From NCBI GenBank assembly GCA_021820565.1, contig JAKADL010000002.1, positions 1-50,369 of the forward strand: a stretch of DNA of 50,369 bases, read 5' to 3'. Below the pieces are notes generated by a model that saw only the letters and a program-made list of their open reading frames with translations, was not told the origin of the DNA and did no database searches. A program made the translations under genes and the position numbers. This document shows, piece by piece, positions 1 to 7,758 of the stretch. Each line of letters starts with the position of its first letter. Position 1 is the stretch's first letter. The stretch is from Thermoplasmata archaeon. GTDB taxonomy: Archaea > Thermoplasmatota > Thermoplasmata > Thermoplasmatales > Thermoplasmataceae.

Positions 1-154
1 GGGATGGCACAGTGAAATATCTCGATGGCATGGATCCTTTAACCCTTATCATCTCATAATAGGTAAGATCCTCACCGGTGCTTTTAGCCCATTTATAGTC
101 TTCCGTTCTGTCTATCTTATACTTTCCAAGATTGCTTAATCTAAATTCACTCAT
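1..154 (-). CDS. Partial unknown protein, last visible gene of the element operon
   Basis: Fifty-one codons are visible before the gene leaves the left edge. The ORF track omits it because no stop lies in the window. The ATG follows the TAA of the Hfq-like gene after one base, so the two are almost certainly co-transcribed. The protein begins MSEFRLSNLGKYKID and is mixed charged and aromatic, with no signal peptide or membrane segment in the visible part. I do not recognise a family. Its job is probably tied to the same replicon as the upstream genes, but that is inference from position only. Confidence 0.6.
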   Translation of the reverse strand, partial: MSEFRLSNLGKYKIDRTEDYKWAKSTGEDLTYYEMIRVKGSMPSRYFTVPS

Positions 155-155
155 T

Positions 156-527
156 TTATAACACCTCTACTTTGGCTATTGCCTGTTTCATCAGGATAAC
201 CTTCTTTCCATCAAATTCTATTAAAATCTCATACTGTGCATAGCCGGTCATTTTGCCTTTTATGGATTCACCGGAATTAAGGGAAAAAATAAGGTCTCTG
301 TTAAGAAGATCTTTCCCGAATATGTCCACATGTTCAGGATGAATAGGATTGTAGTATCTGGGATCCTGGACTTTTTTCTGTTTGGCATGCTTTTCCTGGT
401 CCTTGGTTTCCTTAGGTTCCTGCTTTGCAGCTACCACGGGCCCTGATTGCTGTTCCTTTGATTTCTCCCTGAATATGATTTTAAAGGAACCATCCGGTTG
501 CTGGACTCTTATTGCTTCACGATCCAT
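156..527 (-). CDS. Hfq/Sm-like domain protein with long charged N-terminal extension
   Basis: This 123-residue protein has a charged, low-complexity N-terminal half (about residues 20-55, rich in K, E and Q) and a compact C-terminal domain (about 72-123). That domain reads like an Sm fold: strands around LIFSLNSGESIKGKMTGY and YEILIEFDGKKVIL, then LMKQAIAKV, which sits where bacterial Hfq has its YKHAIST Sm2 motif. Hfq and Sm proteins form rings that bind U- or A-rich RNA, so an RNA-binding role is inferred. The ATG directly follows the stop of the zinc-ribbon gene with no gap, placing it in the replication-protein operon. Another small beta-barrel fold is possible; the assignment rests on eye alignment only. 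Confidence 0.5.
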   Translation of the reverse strand: MDREAIRVQQPDGSFKIIFREKSKEQQSGPVVAAKQEPKETKDQEKHAKQKKVQDPRYYNPIHPEHVDIFGKDLLNRDLIFSLNSGESIKGKMTGYAQYEILIEFDGKKVILMKQAIAKVEVL

Positions 528-812
528 TTAATCCACCTTCCTGATCCTGGATCCGCAATTTATGCAGAATATAGCATCCTGTAAATTGTAATACTTGCAT
601 TCAGGACATATTCTATCTATGGCATTGAGATAATTGATCTCCATGTCCGGAAGCGACATCAAATACCTTACATGGGTGCAGTCATAGGATTTGCACACTA
701 CATCGTAAGGCTTATATGTCTCCCTGGAGACTATTATAAGGTGCGGTTTTTCTTCCTTGGTACGATCCCATGCAGATCCCAGCACTATCGGGTTCGGTTT
801 TACGGACTGCAT
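528..812 (-). CDS. Small zinc-ribbon protein of the element operon
   Basis: This 94-residue protein has a C-terminal zinc ribbon: a CPEC pair at about 69-72 and a CINC pair at about 83-86, ten residues apart. A further C40, C45 and H47 lie in the N-terminal half and could form a second metal site. No membrane segment or enzyme motif is visible. It overlaps the upstream 86-residue gene by 13 bases and abuts the Hfq-like gene, so it belongs to the same polycistronic unit. Small zinc-ribbon proteins of archaeal plasmids are often nucleic-acid binding; that role is inferred here and no family is recognised. Confidence 0.6.
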   Translation of the reverse strand: MQSVKPNPIVLGSAWDRTKEEKPHLIIVSRETYKPYDVVCKSYDCTHVRYLMSLPDMEINYLNAIDRICPECKYYNLQDAIFCINCGSRIRKVD

Positions 813-1060
813 TTCAGTTCACCTCTTTCCTGAATACTTTCTTTATGGCCGGCACTAACTTTCCTACTCTGTTTTTTATTTCTTCTCTCATAGCTTTCAA
901 CTCCTTTTGCCGGTTTTAAGGCTAAGCCGTAACCGCGGATTATCAAAATATCTGCCATCCAGGATTCTACTGTTACCTTTCCCGGACTAAGTTTGTAGTT
1001 TCCTTGGTAACCTGCCACTATGTGCTCCGGCCCCGTGTAAAAAATATCGGTAAAATTCAT
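800..1060 (-). CDS. Small unknown protein downstream of the PrimPol-helicase
   Basis: This 86-residue protein starts with an ATG that overlaps the TGA of the helicase gene (ATGA), a typical translationally coupled arrangement. The N-terminal half is hydrophobic to mixed (for example YKLSPGKVTVESW and ILIIRGYGLAL). The last 30 residues are strongly basic (ERRNKKQSRK), which suggests nucleic-acid contact. No motif of a known family is seen. Function unknown; the context implies a role in maintaining the plasmid-like element. Confidence 0.5.
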   Translation of the reverse strand: MNFTDIFYTGPEHIVAGYQGNYKLSPGKVTVESWMADILIIRGYGLALKPAKGVESYERRNKKQSRKVSAGHKESIQERGELKCSP

Positions 1061-4008
1061 TGCTGATCACCTTTTGAAAGAACATTGTATGCCTTCTCAT
1101 CCAGTGGTTCTGCGCTTGTTGTGAACCTTAACCATCCCTTTGGATAATCGCTATCCTTGGCATGCTTCGGTATTCTGAGCTTATACAGGGCATAGGCTAC
1201 ATCAGAAGTTCCGGGGACCATTATTTTTCTTACTGAATCAACGATAATATGGCCGCTGTAGAAAAACGCACCATCGAATTGGTTAAAATCTTTGTTTAAG
1301 CGATAATACAGGGGTTCTGTTTCCCTGTCCCTATACCGATAATCCATAATCATTGGGGCGTGTTCTGATTCATTAACAGGCTTTCTTGTTGCCTTATTTT
1401 TCTGATCTTCCCTTTCCTCTATGAGTGATTGCTTTACTGGTCCATCTGGAAGGCTGTCAATATCTGAATTGCCTGGATTCTGGGTTCCTGTGTTGTCAAT
1501 GGTGCTATTTCCGGTATTGCCAGGTTGTGTAGCCTTGTATTCTTTGATCTTCCTGTCGATGTCTGTTGTAGGTATATTTAGATCTTCAAGGGTTTTCTTT
1601 ACACTCAATAGTTTCTGAAGTTCTGGATCCACTGACTCTTTCAGGGGTTTATGATTTGTTAATTTGAACCCGATATAAACCGGCGAATTGTTATGACCCT
1701 TTGCATCTCTGTGGAAGTTCAGGTCTTCACGTAATTTCAGAATATCAGTAAACTTCAGCTGAAATGACCTGAGGTTTTTGACATTCATAGACGGGTCGAT
1801 AGAATTCATCTGACAAAAATCCAGAAACTTCTTGTAAAGGTCAGCGGGGGTATATTCATCCTCTCCTGGTTCTATATTTTCATCTACCCATGCCTTAATC
1901 GGGTCAGATTCAAGGGTGTACAGGCGCTGCTTGTCTTCTAGATTTTGCGTACTTGAGAATTTAAAGCCGTTAGATTTCAGTCTTTTCAAACCTTCCATAG
2001 CCCAGTTAAAGATCCCTGGAAGTTCTTCTATGAGTTCATTTGCAAGATTGGGGTTTTGATCTGTGATATGGGACTCTTTGTAGTTTATAATTAGGATCCT
2101 TGAAAAGAAACTATCGGTTTCACTATCGTTTAATGCAATTTTAGGCAGAGAATTCAGGGCGAATAAGAGTTTACCAGTATAAATAAAGGCATGTGGGACC
2201 CTATATTTTTCATTGGCCCATATTAAATCCATTCCACTGAACTTTTTTAAGTTTGATATGTGCCTAAGCTCATTTGGTGGGGTTTCCCCATCTATGTTAA
2301 CTAGTTTCCCTTCCAGACTTGCCAGGTTATGCCCAAGATCATCCTTTGAAAATAGTGCCGCCGCTGGAACCGCAGAGATATTATTTTGCCCTAGTAAGTG
2401 TGTTATCACTGTTAAAGTAGTGCCCTTACCAGATCTTGTCGGGCCTTTCAAAATCCCAAAATTCTGCGCGGGAAGCCCGTTGTAAAAAATGTATCCTATA
2501 TATTCTTGAAGCACTGGTATGTCTGTATTTTGAACAGAGGAATTAAGGAATTTGAGCCATTTTGAACATGTTGCTGCTGGATCATAATCAAAATCAAATT
2601 TTCTAATTATGAACATATCCTCTGCATATTTCATTATCTCATGGGCTCTGAAATTGTAAATGTAATCGTTGTTGAATTTGATATATTGTGTAGCTTCATC
2701 AAATGAAATAACTTCCGCAAGATCAGAGATCTGGTGTATAATCTCCTCTTTGGCTTTCGTTGATATGGTGTTGCTGTAAATATAATTTAAAATCGACCTT
2801 ATTTTTTGATTGTTAGAGTTGCTGAAAAATAACGGGTTTTCTTGTGTCTTGATGTAAATTTCAGGTTCTATGATTTCTGAGGAGTTGCTGCTGCTTTGCT
2901 TTATCAGCGTGCATTTTAATAGTTTCGCCAAGGAAGTATATACGATTTTATGCAATTTCTTGACTATTGCTGTTTTTTCATCCTCTTTTAAATTTGCAGT
3001 AGATATTTGAATATGGAGTTCGTGAAGTTTTTCAATTCCATAGGTTGTGCCGTTATTGTATGCATCCTCAATGAATGTTACAAAATCGGTATTTTGCGGG
3101 AAAAAATCCATTACCTTCTGGATTTCCATTTCTGTGGCACCGGACTCTTTGATTTCCTTTATTAGTGTTGGAAAACCGAAGATATGGGTACCTAAATTTA
3201 TTCTTTTGAATGAATCTTTTATAATACCAAAATGAGGCTTCCATCCCTTTTCTTTTGCAAAAATTCCTAGCATTTTGAGTAAGTTCTGCTCCGAATATCC
3301 TTTATAAATAAGGCTTCCGAAGGCACTCTCCTCGAGTTTATTTCCAGATATATTGTATTTTTTCCTAATTTCCTCTATCAAATTAAAAAAATCGATAATA
3401 TTTCGATTACCGGCATCTGATTCTGTGATCTGGATTTCGTTGCGTTTTTCTATTTCTTCCTGGTGAGTTGCAAAATACCAGAAACGATATAGTTCCATAG
3501 GCATTTCCGGAATTTTATCTAATGAACCATGGATAATTTTATATTCGTTTCCATTGGGATGAATGGATCCAGGAGCAACCACATAACCACCATTCCCACG
3601 AACGTCAAGGCCTTTAATCCCGCCGATATCTGTTGAATTCCGCAGGTCAGCGGGCATGCCTTTGGGAATACCCCAATATATGTGCAATCCCCCGGAACCA
3701 GTCCGGATAATCACGGCACCAGGGTATGTTTTTATAAATGCTTGAAGATCTGGCAAATTTAGAATTTTGAGAAATTTGGAAAGGGCGTCTGTGCCGGGCT
3801 TTTTATCGATATCGTATGGATATAGTTTGGATTTTTCACCGGTAGCTATTCCGATATTTTGCGTCTGCCATGATCTTATAATATTGACATCTGTCGTAGC
3901 ATCGTTTACTCCTCTTGAACCTGGAAACGGTACTTTGGATTTCTCGGGCAGTAGGAACACAGCAAAATTGTTCTTTATGAACTCTTCGGTATGCTCGTTT
4001 TTTACCAT
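1057..4008 (-). CDS. PrimPol-SF3 helicase replication protein
   Basis: A 983-residue replication protein of plasmid/virus type. Residues about 10-180 form an archaeo-eukaryotic primase (PrimPol) domain with its three motifs in order: the metal-binding DID (66-68), GGLHIYWG (106-113) and LDVRGNGGYVVAPGS (from 134). A middle helical linker leads to a superfamily 3 helicase: Walker A GPTRSGKGTT near residue 521 and Walker B-like LVNIDGE near 570. A helical C-terminal part with a likely winged helix follows (about 725-790), then a polar, low-complexity linker and a basic end. Such proteins prime and unwind DNA at the origin of integrated plasmids and viruses. The ATG at 4008 has a good ribosome-binding site (GAGGTGG), consistent with an internal operon position. 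All key motifs are present, so it looks functional. Confidence 0.88.
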   Translation of the reverse strand: MVKNEHTEEFIKNNFAVFLLPEKSKVPFPGSRGVNDATTDVNIIRSWQTQNIGIATGEKSKLYPYDIDKKPGTDALSKFLKILNLPDLQAFIKTYPGAVIIRTGSGGLHIYWGIPKGMPADLRNSTDIGGIKGLDVRGNGGYVVAPGSIHPNGNEYKIIHGSLDKIPEMPMELYRFWYFATHQEEIEKRNEIQITESDAGNRNIIDFFNLIEEIRKKYNISGNKLEESAFGSLIYKGYSEQNLLKMLGIFAKEKGWKPHFGIIKDSFKRINLGTHIFGFPTLIKEIKESGATEMEIQKVMDFFPQNTDFVTFIEDAYNNGTTYGIEKLHELHIQISTANLKEDEKTAIVKKLHKIVYTSLAKLLKCTLIKQSSSNSSEIIEPEIYIKTQENPLFFSNSNNQKIRSILNYIYSNTISTKAKEEIIHQISDLAEVISFDEATQYIKFNNDYIYNFRAHEIMKYAEDMFIIRKFDFDYDPAATCSKWLKFLNSSVQNTDIPVLQEYIGYIFYNGLPAQNFGILKGPTRSGKGTTLTVITHLLGQNNISAVPAAALFSKDDLGHNLASLEGKLVNIDGETPPNELRHISNLKKFSGMDLIWANEKYRVPHAFIYTGKLLFALNSLPKIALNDSETDSFFSRILIINYKESHITDQNPNLANELIEELPGIFNWAMEGLKRLKSNGFKFSSTQNLEDKQRLYTLESDPIKAWVDENIEPGEDEYTPADLYKKFLDFCQMNSIDPSMNVKNLRSFQLKFTDILKLREDLNFHRDAKGHNNSPVYIGFKLTNHKPLKESVDPELQKLLSVKKTLEDLNIPTTDIDRKIKEYKATQPGNTGNSTIDNTGTQNPGNSDIDSLPDGPVKQSLIEEREDQKNKATRKPVNESEHAPMIMDYRYRDRETEPLYYRLNKDFNQFDGAFFYSGHIIVDSVRKIMVPGTSDVAYALYKLRIPKHAKDSDYPKGWLRFTTSAEPLDEKAYNVLSKGDQQ

Positions 4009-4128
4009 ATTTCCACCTCTTTAAGAAAGTTATAAAATTTGAAAGGAAAACCATTAAATACATCGAACCCAATATGTAAATTATAAACATACTGGGAAGT
4101 TGTTATTGATAGGGGGGTTGAACCCTCC

Positions 4129-4260
4129 TTATTCTTTTTTGTTTCTATTAGGCACACCCCCGTTGTGGCTGTCTGGGCCCTCATCATCCCATAGCTTTTC
4201 ACCGGTTATTTGATACCACAACTCGAAAATTCGTGGTATTCCAGATTTCTCTGACTTCAT
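4129..4260 (-). CDS. 43-residue ORF coupled to the RHH gene
   Basis: This small frame starts with an ATG overlapping the stop of the RHH gene (ATGA) and ends in TAA after 43 codons (MKSEKSGIPRIFELWYQITG...). It is too short for the ORF track. The overlap and the absence of another frame here support real translation, but the product has no recognisable motif. A G-rich near-palindrome lies just beyond the stop (about 4111-4126), before the PrimPol gene. It could be a small accessory protein of the copy-control unit or only a leader peptide. Confidence 0.4.
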   Translation of the reverse strand: MKSEKSGIPRIFELWYQITGEKLWDDEGPDSHNGGVPNRNKKE

Positions 4261-4391
4261 TTTTTATCACCTTCAAAATTCAAAGCACTGGAAACGAGAA
4301 GTTCAGAAACCGACACTCCAAGCTTTTTGGCTTTGCGTTTGATTTTTCTCCTTTTCTCGGGGGTCACATAAATATTCACTCGATTCTGCAT
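4257..4391 (-). CDS. Small ribbon-helix-helix (CopG-like) repressor
   Basis: A 44-residue protein absent from the ORF track: beta strand NRVNIYVTPEKRRKI, a basic helix, then KLGVSVSELLVSSALNF. This is the classic ribbon-helix-helix layout of plasmid copy-control repressors such as CopG, which bind DNA as dimers through the N-terminal strand. The start has a ribosome-binding site (AAGGTGA, 7 nt upstream) and a TATA-like box near 4437, giving a short leader. It is the first gene of the minus-strand replication operon. A GTGTA-CA-TACAC inverted repeat lies at the expected transcription start, so autoregulation of the whole operon is a natural inference. Confidence 0.72.
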   Translation of the reverse strand: MQNRVNIYVTPEKRRKIKRKAKKLGVSVSELLVSSALNFEGDKK

Positions 4392-4414
4392 TTTTGTTCA
4401 CCTTATACATTCGT

Positions 4415-4426
4415 GTGTACATACAC
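4415..4426. promoter_or_regulatory. Inverted repeat at the RHH operon start, likely operator
   Basis: GTGTA-CA-TACAC is a perfect 5+5 bp inverted repeat. It lies between the TATA-like box near 4437 and the RHH start codon at 4391, about where transcription should begin. RHH repressors usually bind short repeats of this kind. Binding by this protein is inference. Confidence 0.4.
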
Positions 4427-4456
4427 TTATCTAGAATAAGTATTTATATTTTTAGG

Positions 4457-4468
4457 TTCACATGTGAA
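4457..4468. promoter_or_regulatory. 12-bp perfect palindrome between divergent promoters
   Basis: TTCACATGTGAA is a perfect palindrome lying between the promoter of the minus-strand replication operon and the TATA box of the plus-strand 387-residue gene. Its position suggests an operator able to affect both transcripts. A partner protein cannot be read from the sequence, but both flanking first genes are RHH-like. Confidence 0.4.
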
Positions 4469-4516
4469 AAGATACATAGCATAATATTTTTATATATACA
4501 ATGAATGTGTATACAT

Positions 4517-5680
4517 ATGGTAAATCAACGAATTCCAGTATCCCTCTCTAAAAACGACTATGCATATCTGAATTATATCCGACAGAGTTATCTATATGGG
4601 GGTAAATCAGTTTCAGATTTACCGGAAATCGGAAACATCTTAAAAGCAAGCGTTCTTTACGGTGTTTACTTTATCATCGCAGAGTGGGAAAACCATGGCC
4701 AATACATACTACAATCTTTCTTTTCAGAAATCAACGATGAAAAGGCATTAAAAAACCTACCAAAAACACAGGATGAATTCTTAAATCTCCTTGAAAAGAA
4801 TAATCTTAAAAAAACACTGAAACAGACTTTAGAAAGTCTGGAAAGTTTTCAAGGCAACGAAAAACCACAACCCGATAATTCCAATGATAGGATGTATAAA
4901 GATGTTAGATATAACAAAAATACAGTAACAGAACATGGGCTTAGCAATTATATTCTCACTTTGAAAAGCGATGAGATATCTTTAATTTACATGCTAAAAG
5001 AATTAATAGGAACTTTTAGTGATAATTCATTTTCTTATTCTGAACTTATAAGATTTCTATTCAGGTACTTTTTTGTTTTCCCTGGGACAAAAAACGTAAT
5101 CCAAAAAGGCGAGCAGAACGATCTTTTATCTACGTTTTTTATTTACGGACTTTACGGGTTCACACCACCTGAGGCTTTTTTATTGAGGATGGAATCCGCT
5201 AATTTATTAGGGATCAGCATACCTCGGGAAAAAATAGACATGCTTAAAAAAATATACGCTGATCAAACACTATTCGACATATACATAGATAATGCAAAGA
5301 AAATTATTGCAGAAAAGAACGGCAAGAAAGATAAGGGAGTCTTGAGCAAACTTAAAGCTCCAGAGCTTGTGATCGAACCGTTATTCGATGATCTTAATCA
5401 AAACAGAGAGCTTAATGAAAAATATAAAAGCATAGTTTCTGGTTTTTCTTTTCATTCGACCTTCATTGGGTACTCTTTATTGGAAATAGAATGGAGATGG
5501 TGTGTCCATAATATACCAATTCTATCTACATATTTATATTCTAAGATTAATAATAAGTCGCTCGGTAATTTAGACATGCAACAAGCACTACATTCTTACC
5601 AGTACTACTTTGGACTTATTTTTAAATTATCGAAAAAGGCCAATCAAAACGATGATTTCCTTTTCAAGGATGAAGAATAA
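4517..5680 (+). CDS. 387-residue element protein with RHH-like N-terminus
   Basis: No family is recognised over the full length. The first 50 residues (strand QRIPVSLS, helix NDYAYLNYIRQSY, second helix around NILKASVLYGVYF) resemble a ribbon-helix-helix DNA-binding module; the rest is long, mostly helical and hydrophilic. The ORF track starts at 4505. I prefer the ATG at 4517 because a strong TATA box (about 4487-4499) is centred 26 nt upstream, as for leaderless genes elsewhere in the window. It is transcribed divergently from the replication operon and is followed by the 2-kb repeat region, so a role as origin-binding initiator, partition or copy-control protein is plausible. That role is inference from position. 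Confidence 0.6.
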   Translation: MVNQRIPVSLSKNDYAYLNYIRQSYLYGGKSVSDLPEIGNILKASVLYGVYFIIAEWENHGQYILQSFFSEINDEKALKNLPKTQDEFLNLLEKNNLKKTLKQTLESLESFQGNEKPQPDNSNDRMYKDVRYNKNTVTEHGLSNYILTLKSDEISLIYMLKELIGTFSDNSFSYSELIRFLFRYFFVFPGTKNVIQKGEQNDLLSTFFIYGLYGFTPPEAFLLRMESANLLGISIPREKIDMLKKIYADQTLFDIYIDNAKKIIAEKNGKKDKGVLSKLKAPELVIEPLFDDLNQNRELNEKYKSIVSGFSFHSTFIGYSLLEIEWRWCVHNIPILSTYLYSKINNKSLGNLDMQQALHSYQYYFGLIFKLSKKANQNDDFLFKDEE

Positions 5681-5981
5681 TATTGTATTTATATTTTCAT
5701 TGAAAATACAAAAACCATTACCAGGGGCATATTATGGTTTAAAGCCGTGTTTTGAACGATTGCGGATAGATCAGGGAGGTAATAAAAAAGGAACTATACG
5801 CGTATTTTATAATATAAAAATAATCTTATAATATTCGCAACTATAAAGAATAATTTATTAGGTTTTCAAGCAATTTAAGATTTTGATTTTTATAATATAA
5901 AAATAGATAAATATTTATTTTTATTGAAAATACAGAGTTCTCAGATGAAAACAAAATTCTTTATCATGATTTGCGAACATC

Positions 5982-6012
5982 TGCGAAAATCTAAAAAATT
6001 AGGTTTTTCGCA
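5982..6012. repeat. 31-bp hyphenated palindrome, copy 1
   Basis: Arms TGCGAAAA and TTTTTCGCA flank an AT-rich centre. It is identical base for base to the copy at 6211-6241, 229 bp away, so it has been conserved or recently duplicated inside otherwise unalike sequence. Confidence 0.6.
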
Positions 6013-6210
6013 CTTCTAAACATAGACATTTCAAGGGAAAAATGCATATTTGCGAAAATCTATTTCCCTCTATTGTTTTATTAAAATAATTTTTCAGCAT
6101 ATACGCTATTTCACGATTAAAGATTCAATTTCCAAAAATAAACTAAACAATAAAGAGAAAAGGTTTTTCGCATTTCTTATCTAGACCCTTTATTTTCAAG
6201 ACTCTACAAG

Positions 6211-6241
6211 TGCGAAAATCTAAAAAATTAGGTTTTTCGCA
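6211..6241. repeat. 31-bp hyphenated palindrome, copy 2
   Basis: Exact second copy of the 5982-6012 palindrome. An extra GATTTTCGCA half-site follows 10 bp later. Confidence 0.6.
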
Positions 6242-7170
6242 AATGGCTTTAGATTTTCGCAAATTTCATTTTATTTTTAGGAAATATAATAAAATTAACG
6301 CTTTTTAATACATTCGTTAAATGCCGTGTATTTTCTTTATTTTCTTATTCCTGGTTATTCAAAAATAAAAATTCCCTGGTCCATGATTATCATATATCCA
6401 AGATCCATGCTTCCACTCTTGCAGCCCCACAATCCCCTTAAATTCTTTTCCGCCTTTCCTGGCAATAAGGCCACAATAATAACCTATCCTTTCATTGTCA
6501 TTTTCATTGAACATTGAAGCCTTTTCTCTATGATTTTAGAGCATAAACTGCCTTTAAGGTATAATTCTACCTCCATCCCCTTTCATATCTCCAGAACCAT
6601 TATAAAACCCTCGATTCAACCTTGAAATCCCTTATGAAACCTTAAAAAAATATTTCCGGTTATGATGGGATTTTATCTTTATTTCATTCTGGTAGATAGA
6701 TTTGTAAATCAACATCGCTGCAGATCTATTATTTGAAAGATAAGGCCACAATCATGGACCATGTTTTAATCATAGTTATATAATAACAGGAAACAGCAGC
6801 CGCCATATCAGATTTTCACGATATTATCCTTGATTTCAGTGCGTTACCATATATCTGATACTCTTCTGATATCAGATCTGAATCTCCTGGCAATCTTATT
6901 GCATGGTCCATGACTGGCCATTGATATATTCTAATTGATATATTCTATGGATCCCATCTAAATTCTAAAATCGAAAAAGTATGCCTTAAATATTCCCGGA
7001 AAATTTTCAAAAAAACCTGATCCCCTAATACCTCTCTCTCTTGTGCCATATACATTTTAAAATTTTACAAATAGGCATGTTTTTAGATATACATTTATCC
7101 TGTTATTTTGCCGGTAATCCTTTATTTCACTGGATTATACATTTTACCCATGAATTTTAAAATTTTTAAG

Positions 7171-7250
7171 ATGCATAATCCTTGATTTTACAAGCTCTTA
7201 TAACGCTCATTTCAATTTTATAAATGTAGTATGTCATCGTTATAAGGACC
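7171..7250. repeat. Long degenerate repeat, copy A (TTATAACG...CGTTATAA)
   Basis: A perfect 8-bp inverted repeat, TTATAACG (7198-7205) and CGTTATAA (7238-7245), encloses AT-rich DNA. It is preceded by ATGCATAATCCTTGA and AGCTCT, which recur almost unchanged in copy B. The three copies look like diverged members of one family, perhaps protein-binding sites or small RNA genes. Confidence 0.5.
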
Positions 7251-7432
7251 CGTGTATTCCGTTGTCTGTGAATGATTATGGCAATATGCAGCTATCTGTA
7301 AACTCTTATTTTTAAAACAAATGTCATAAAAATGTCAATCACTATTTTCATTAACATTCATACCATCATAACTGTGTTTTCCCGTGTTTTACTGCTTTTC
7401 TGTTCAATTCCATATATTTTGACATTTTTGAA

Positions 7433-7520
7433 ATGCCTAATCCTTGAAAACACGAGCTCTCATAACGATTATCCAAATTCTATAAAAATCTAATGCATAT
7501 TATTACAATTGTTATAAGAG
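7433..7520. repeat. Long degenerate repeat, copy B
   Basis: It shares with copy A the block CCTAATCCTTGA plus GAGCTCT directly before CATAACGAT, and ends with ATTGTTATAAGAG. The inner spacing is about 10 bp longer than in copy A. The inverted half-sites are slightly decayed. Confidence 0.45.
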
Positions 7521-7678
7521 GCTGTTATATACTGGTTTTGCAATGAATAGACTTTACACTGTGTTATAGATTTCATTACTCCCTGGCTTTCATTACAATA
7601 AAAAACAGGCCTAAAATCCGGCTATAATTGCCATGTTTTTCTGCTAAAATAGTTATAAACCCTTTATTTTTCATACTC

Positions 7679-7727
7679 CTATAACGATATTACCAATTTC
7701 AATGAATTTGAAGCAATCGTTATAAAA
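7679..7727. repeat. Long degenerate repeat, copy C, next to a promoter
   Basis: A perfect 9-bp inverted repeat, TATAACGAT (7680-7688) and ATCGTTATA (7716-7724). Its right half-site directly precedes the TATA-like TTTTATACAT (7730-7739) of the 165-residue membrane protein gene, so this copy could act as an operator. Confidence 0.5.
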
Positions 7728-7758
7728 CCTTTTATACATCGATGTTTATAACACATTC

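Larger units (their letters stand above)
5972..6261. repeat. Iteron cluster (TGCGAAAATC family)
   Basis: Eight copies of a 10-11 bp site lie within 290 bp. Forward TGCGAAAATC occurs at 5982, 6051 and 6211, plus a one-mismatch copy at 5972 directly abutting the 5982 copy. Reverse versions (GGTTTTTCGCA or GATTTTCGCA) occur at 6002, 6162, 6231 and 6252. Two sets join a forward and a reverse site into an identical 31-bp hyphenated palindrome (5982-6012 and 6211-6241). This is the organisation expected of initiator binding sites; function is inferred. Confidence 0.6.
5681..7758. other. 2-kb non-coding, repeat-rich AT region, candidate replication origin
   Basis: No convincing gene is visible in this long stretch; the short frames in the ORF track here have no start signals or protein-like composition. 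It contains iteron-like sites in its left third and three degenerate copies of a longer repeat in its right third. Short repeats occur as well, such as TTTTATAATATAAAAATA (about 5805 and 5887), TGGTCCATGA (6379, 6904 and inverted near 6752) and ATCTGATAT/ATATCAGAT (6806-6880). Very high AT content, iterons and location between a putative RHH protein and membrane genes resemble a plasmid origin and control region. Confidence 0.5.

Noticed and set aside
4002-4202. 66-residue ORF between the RHH and PrimPol genes
   Set aside because: It overlaps the ATGA-coupled 43-residue frame and the PrimPol start; no ribosome-binding site or protein-like pattern.
6326-6517. 63-residue ORF in the 2-kb repeat region
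   Set aside because: AT-driven composition, no start signal and no neighbours in frame; treated as non-coding.
7171-7727. CRISPR array
   Set aside because: The repeats are degenerate, unequal in spacing and only three; no cas genes nearby.
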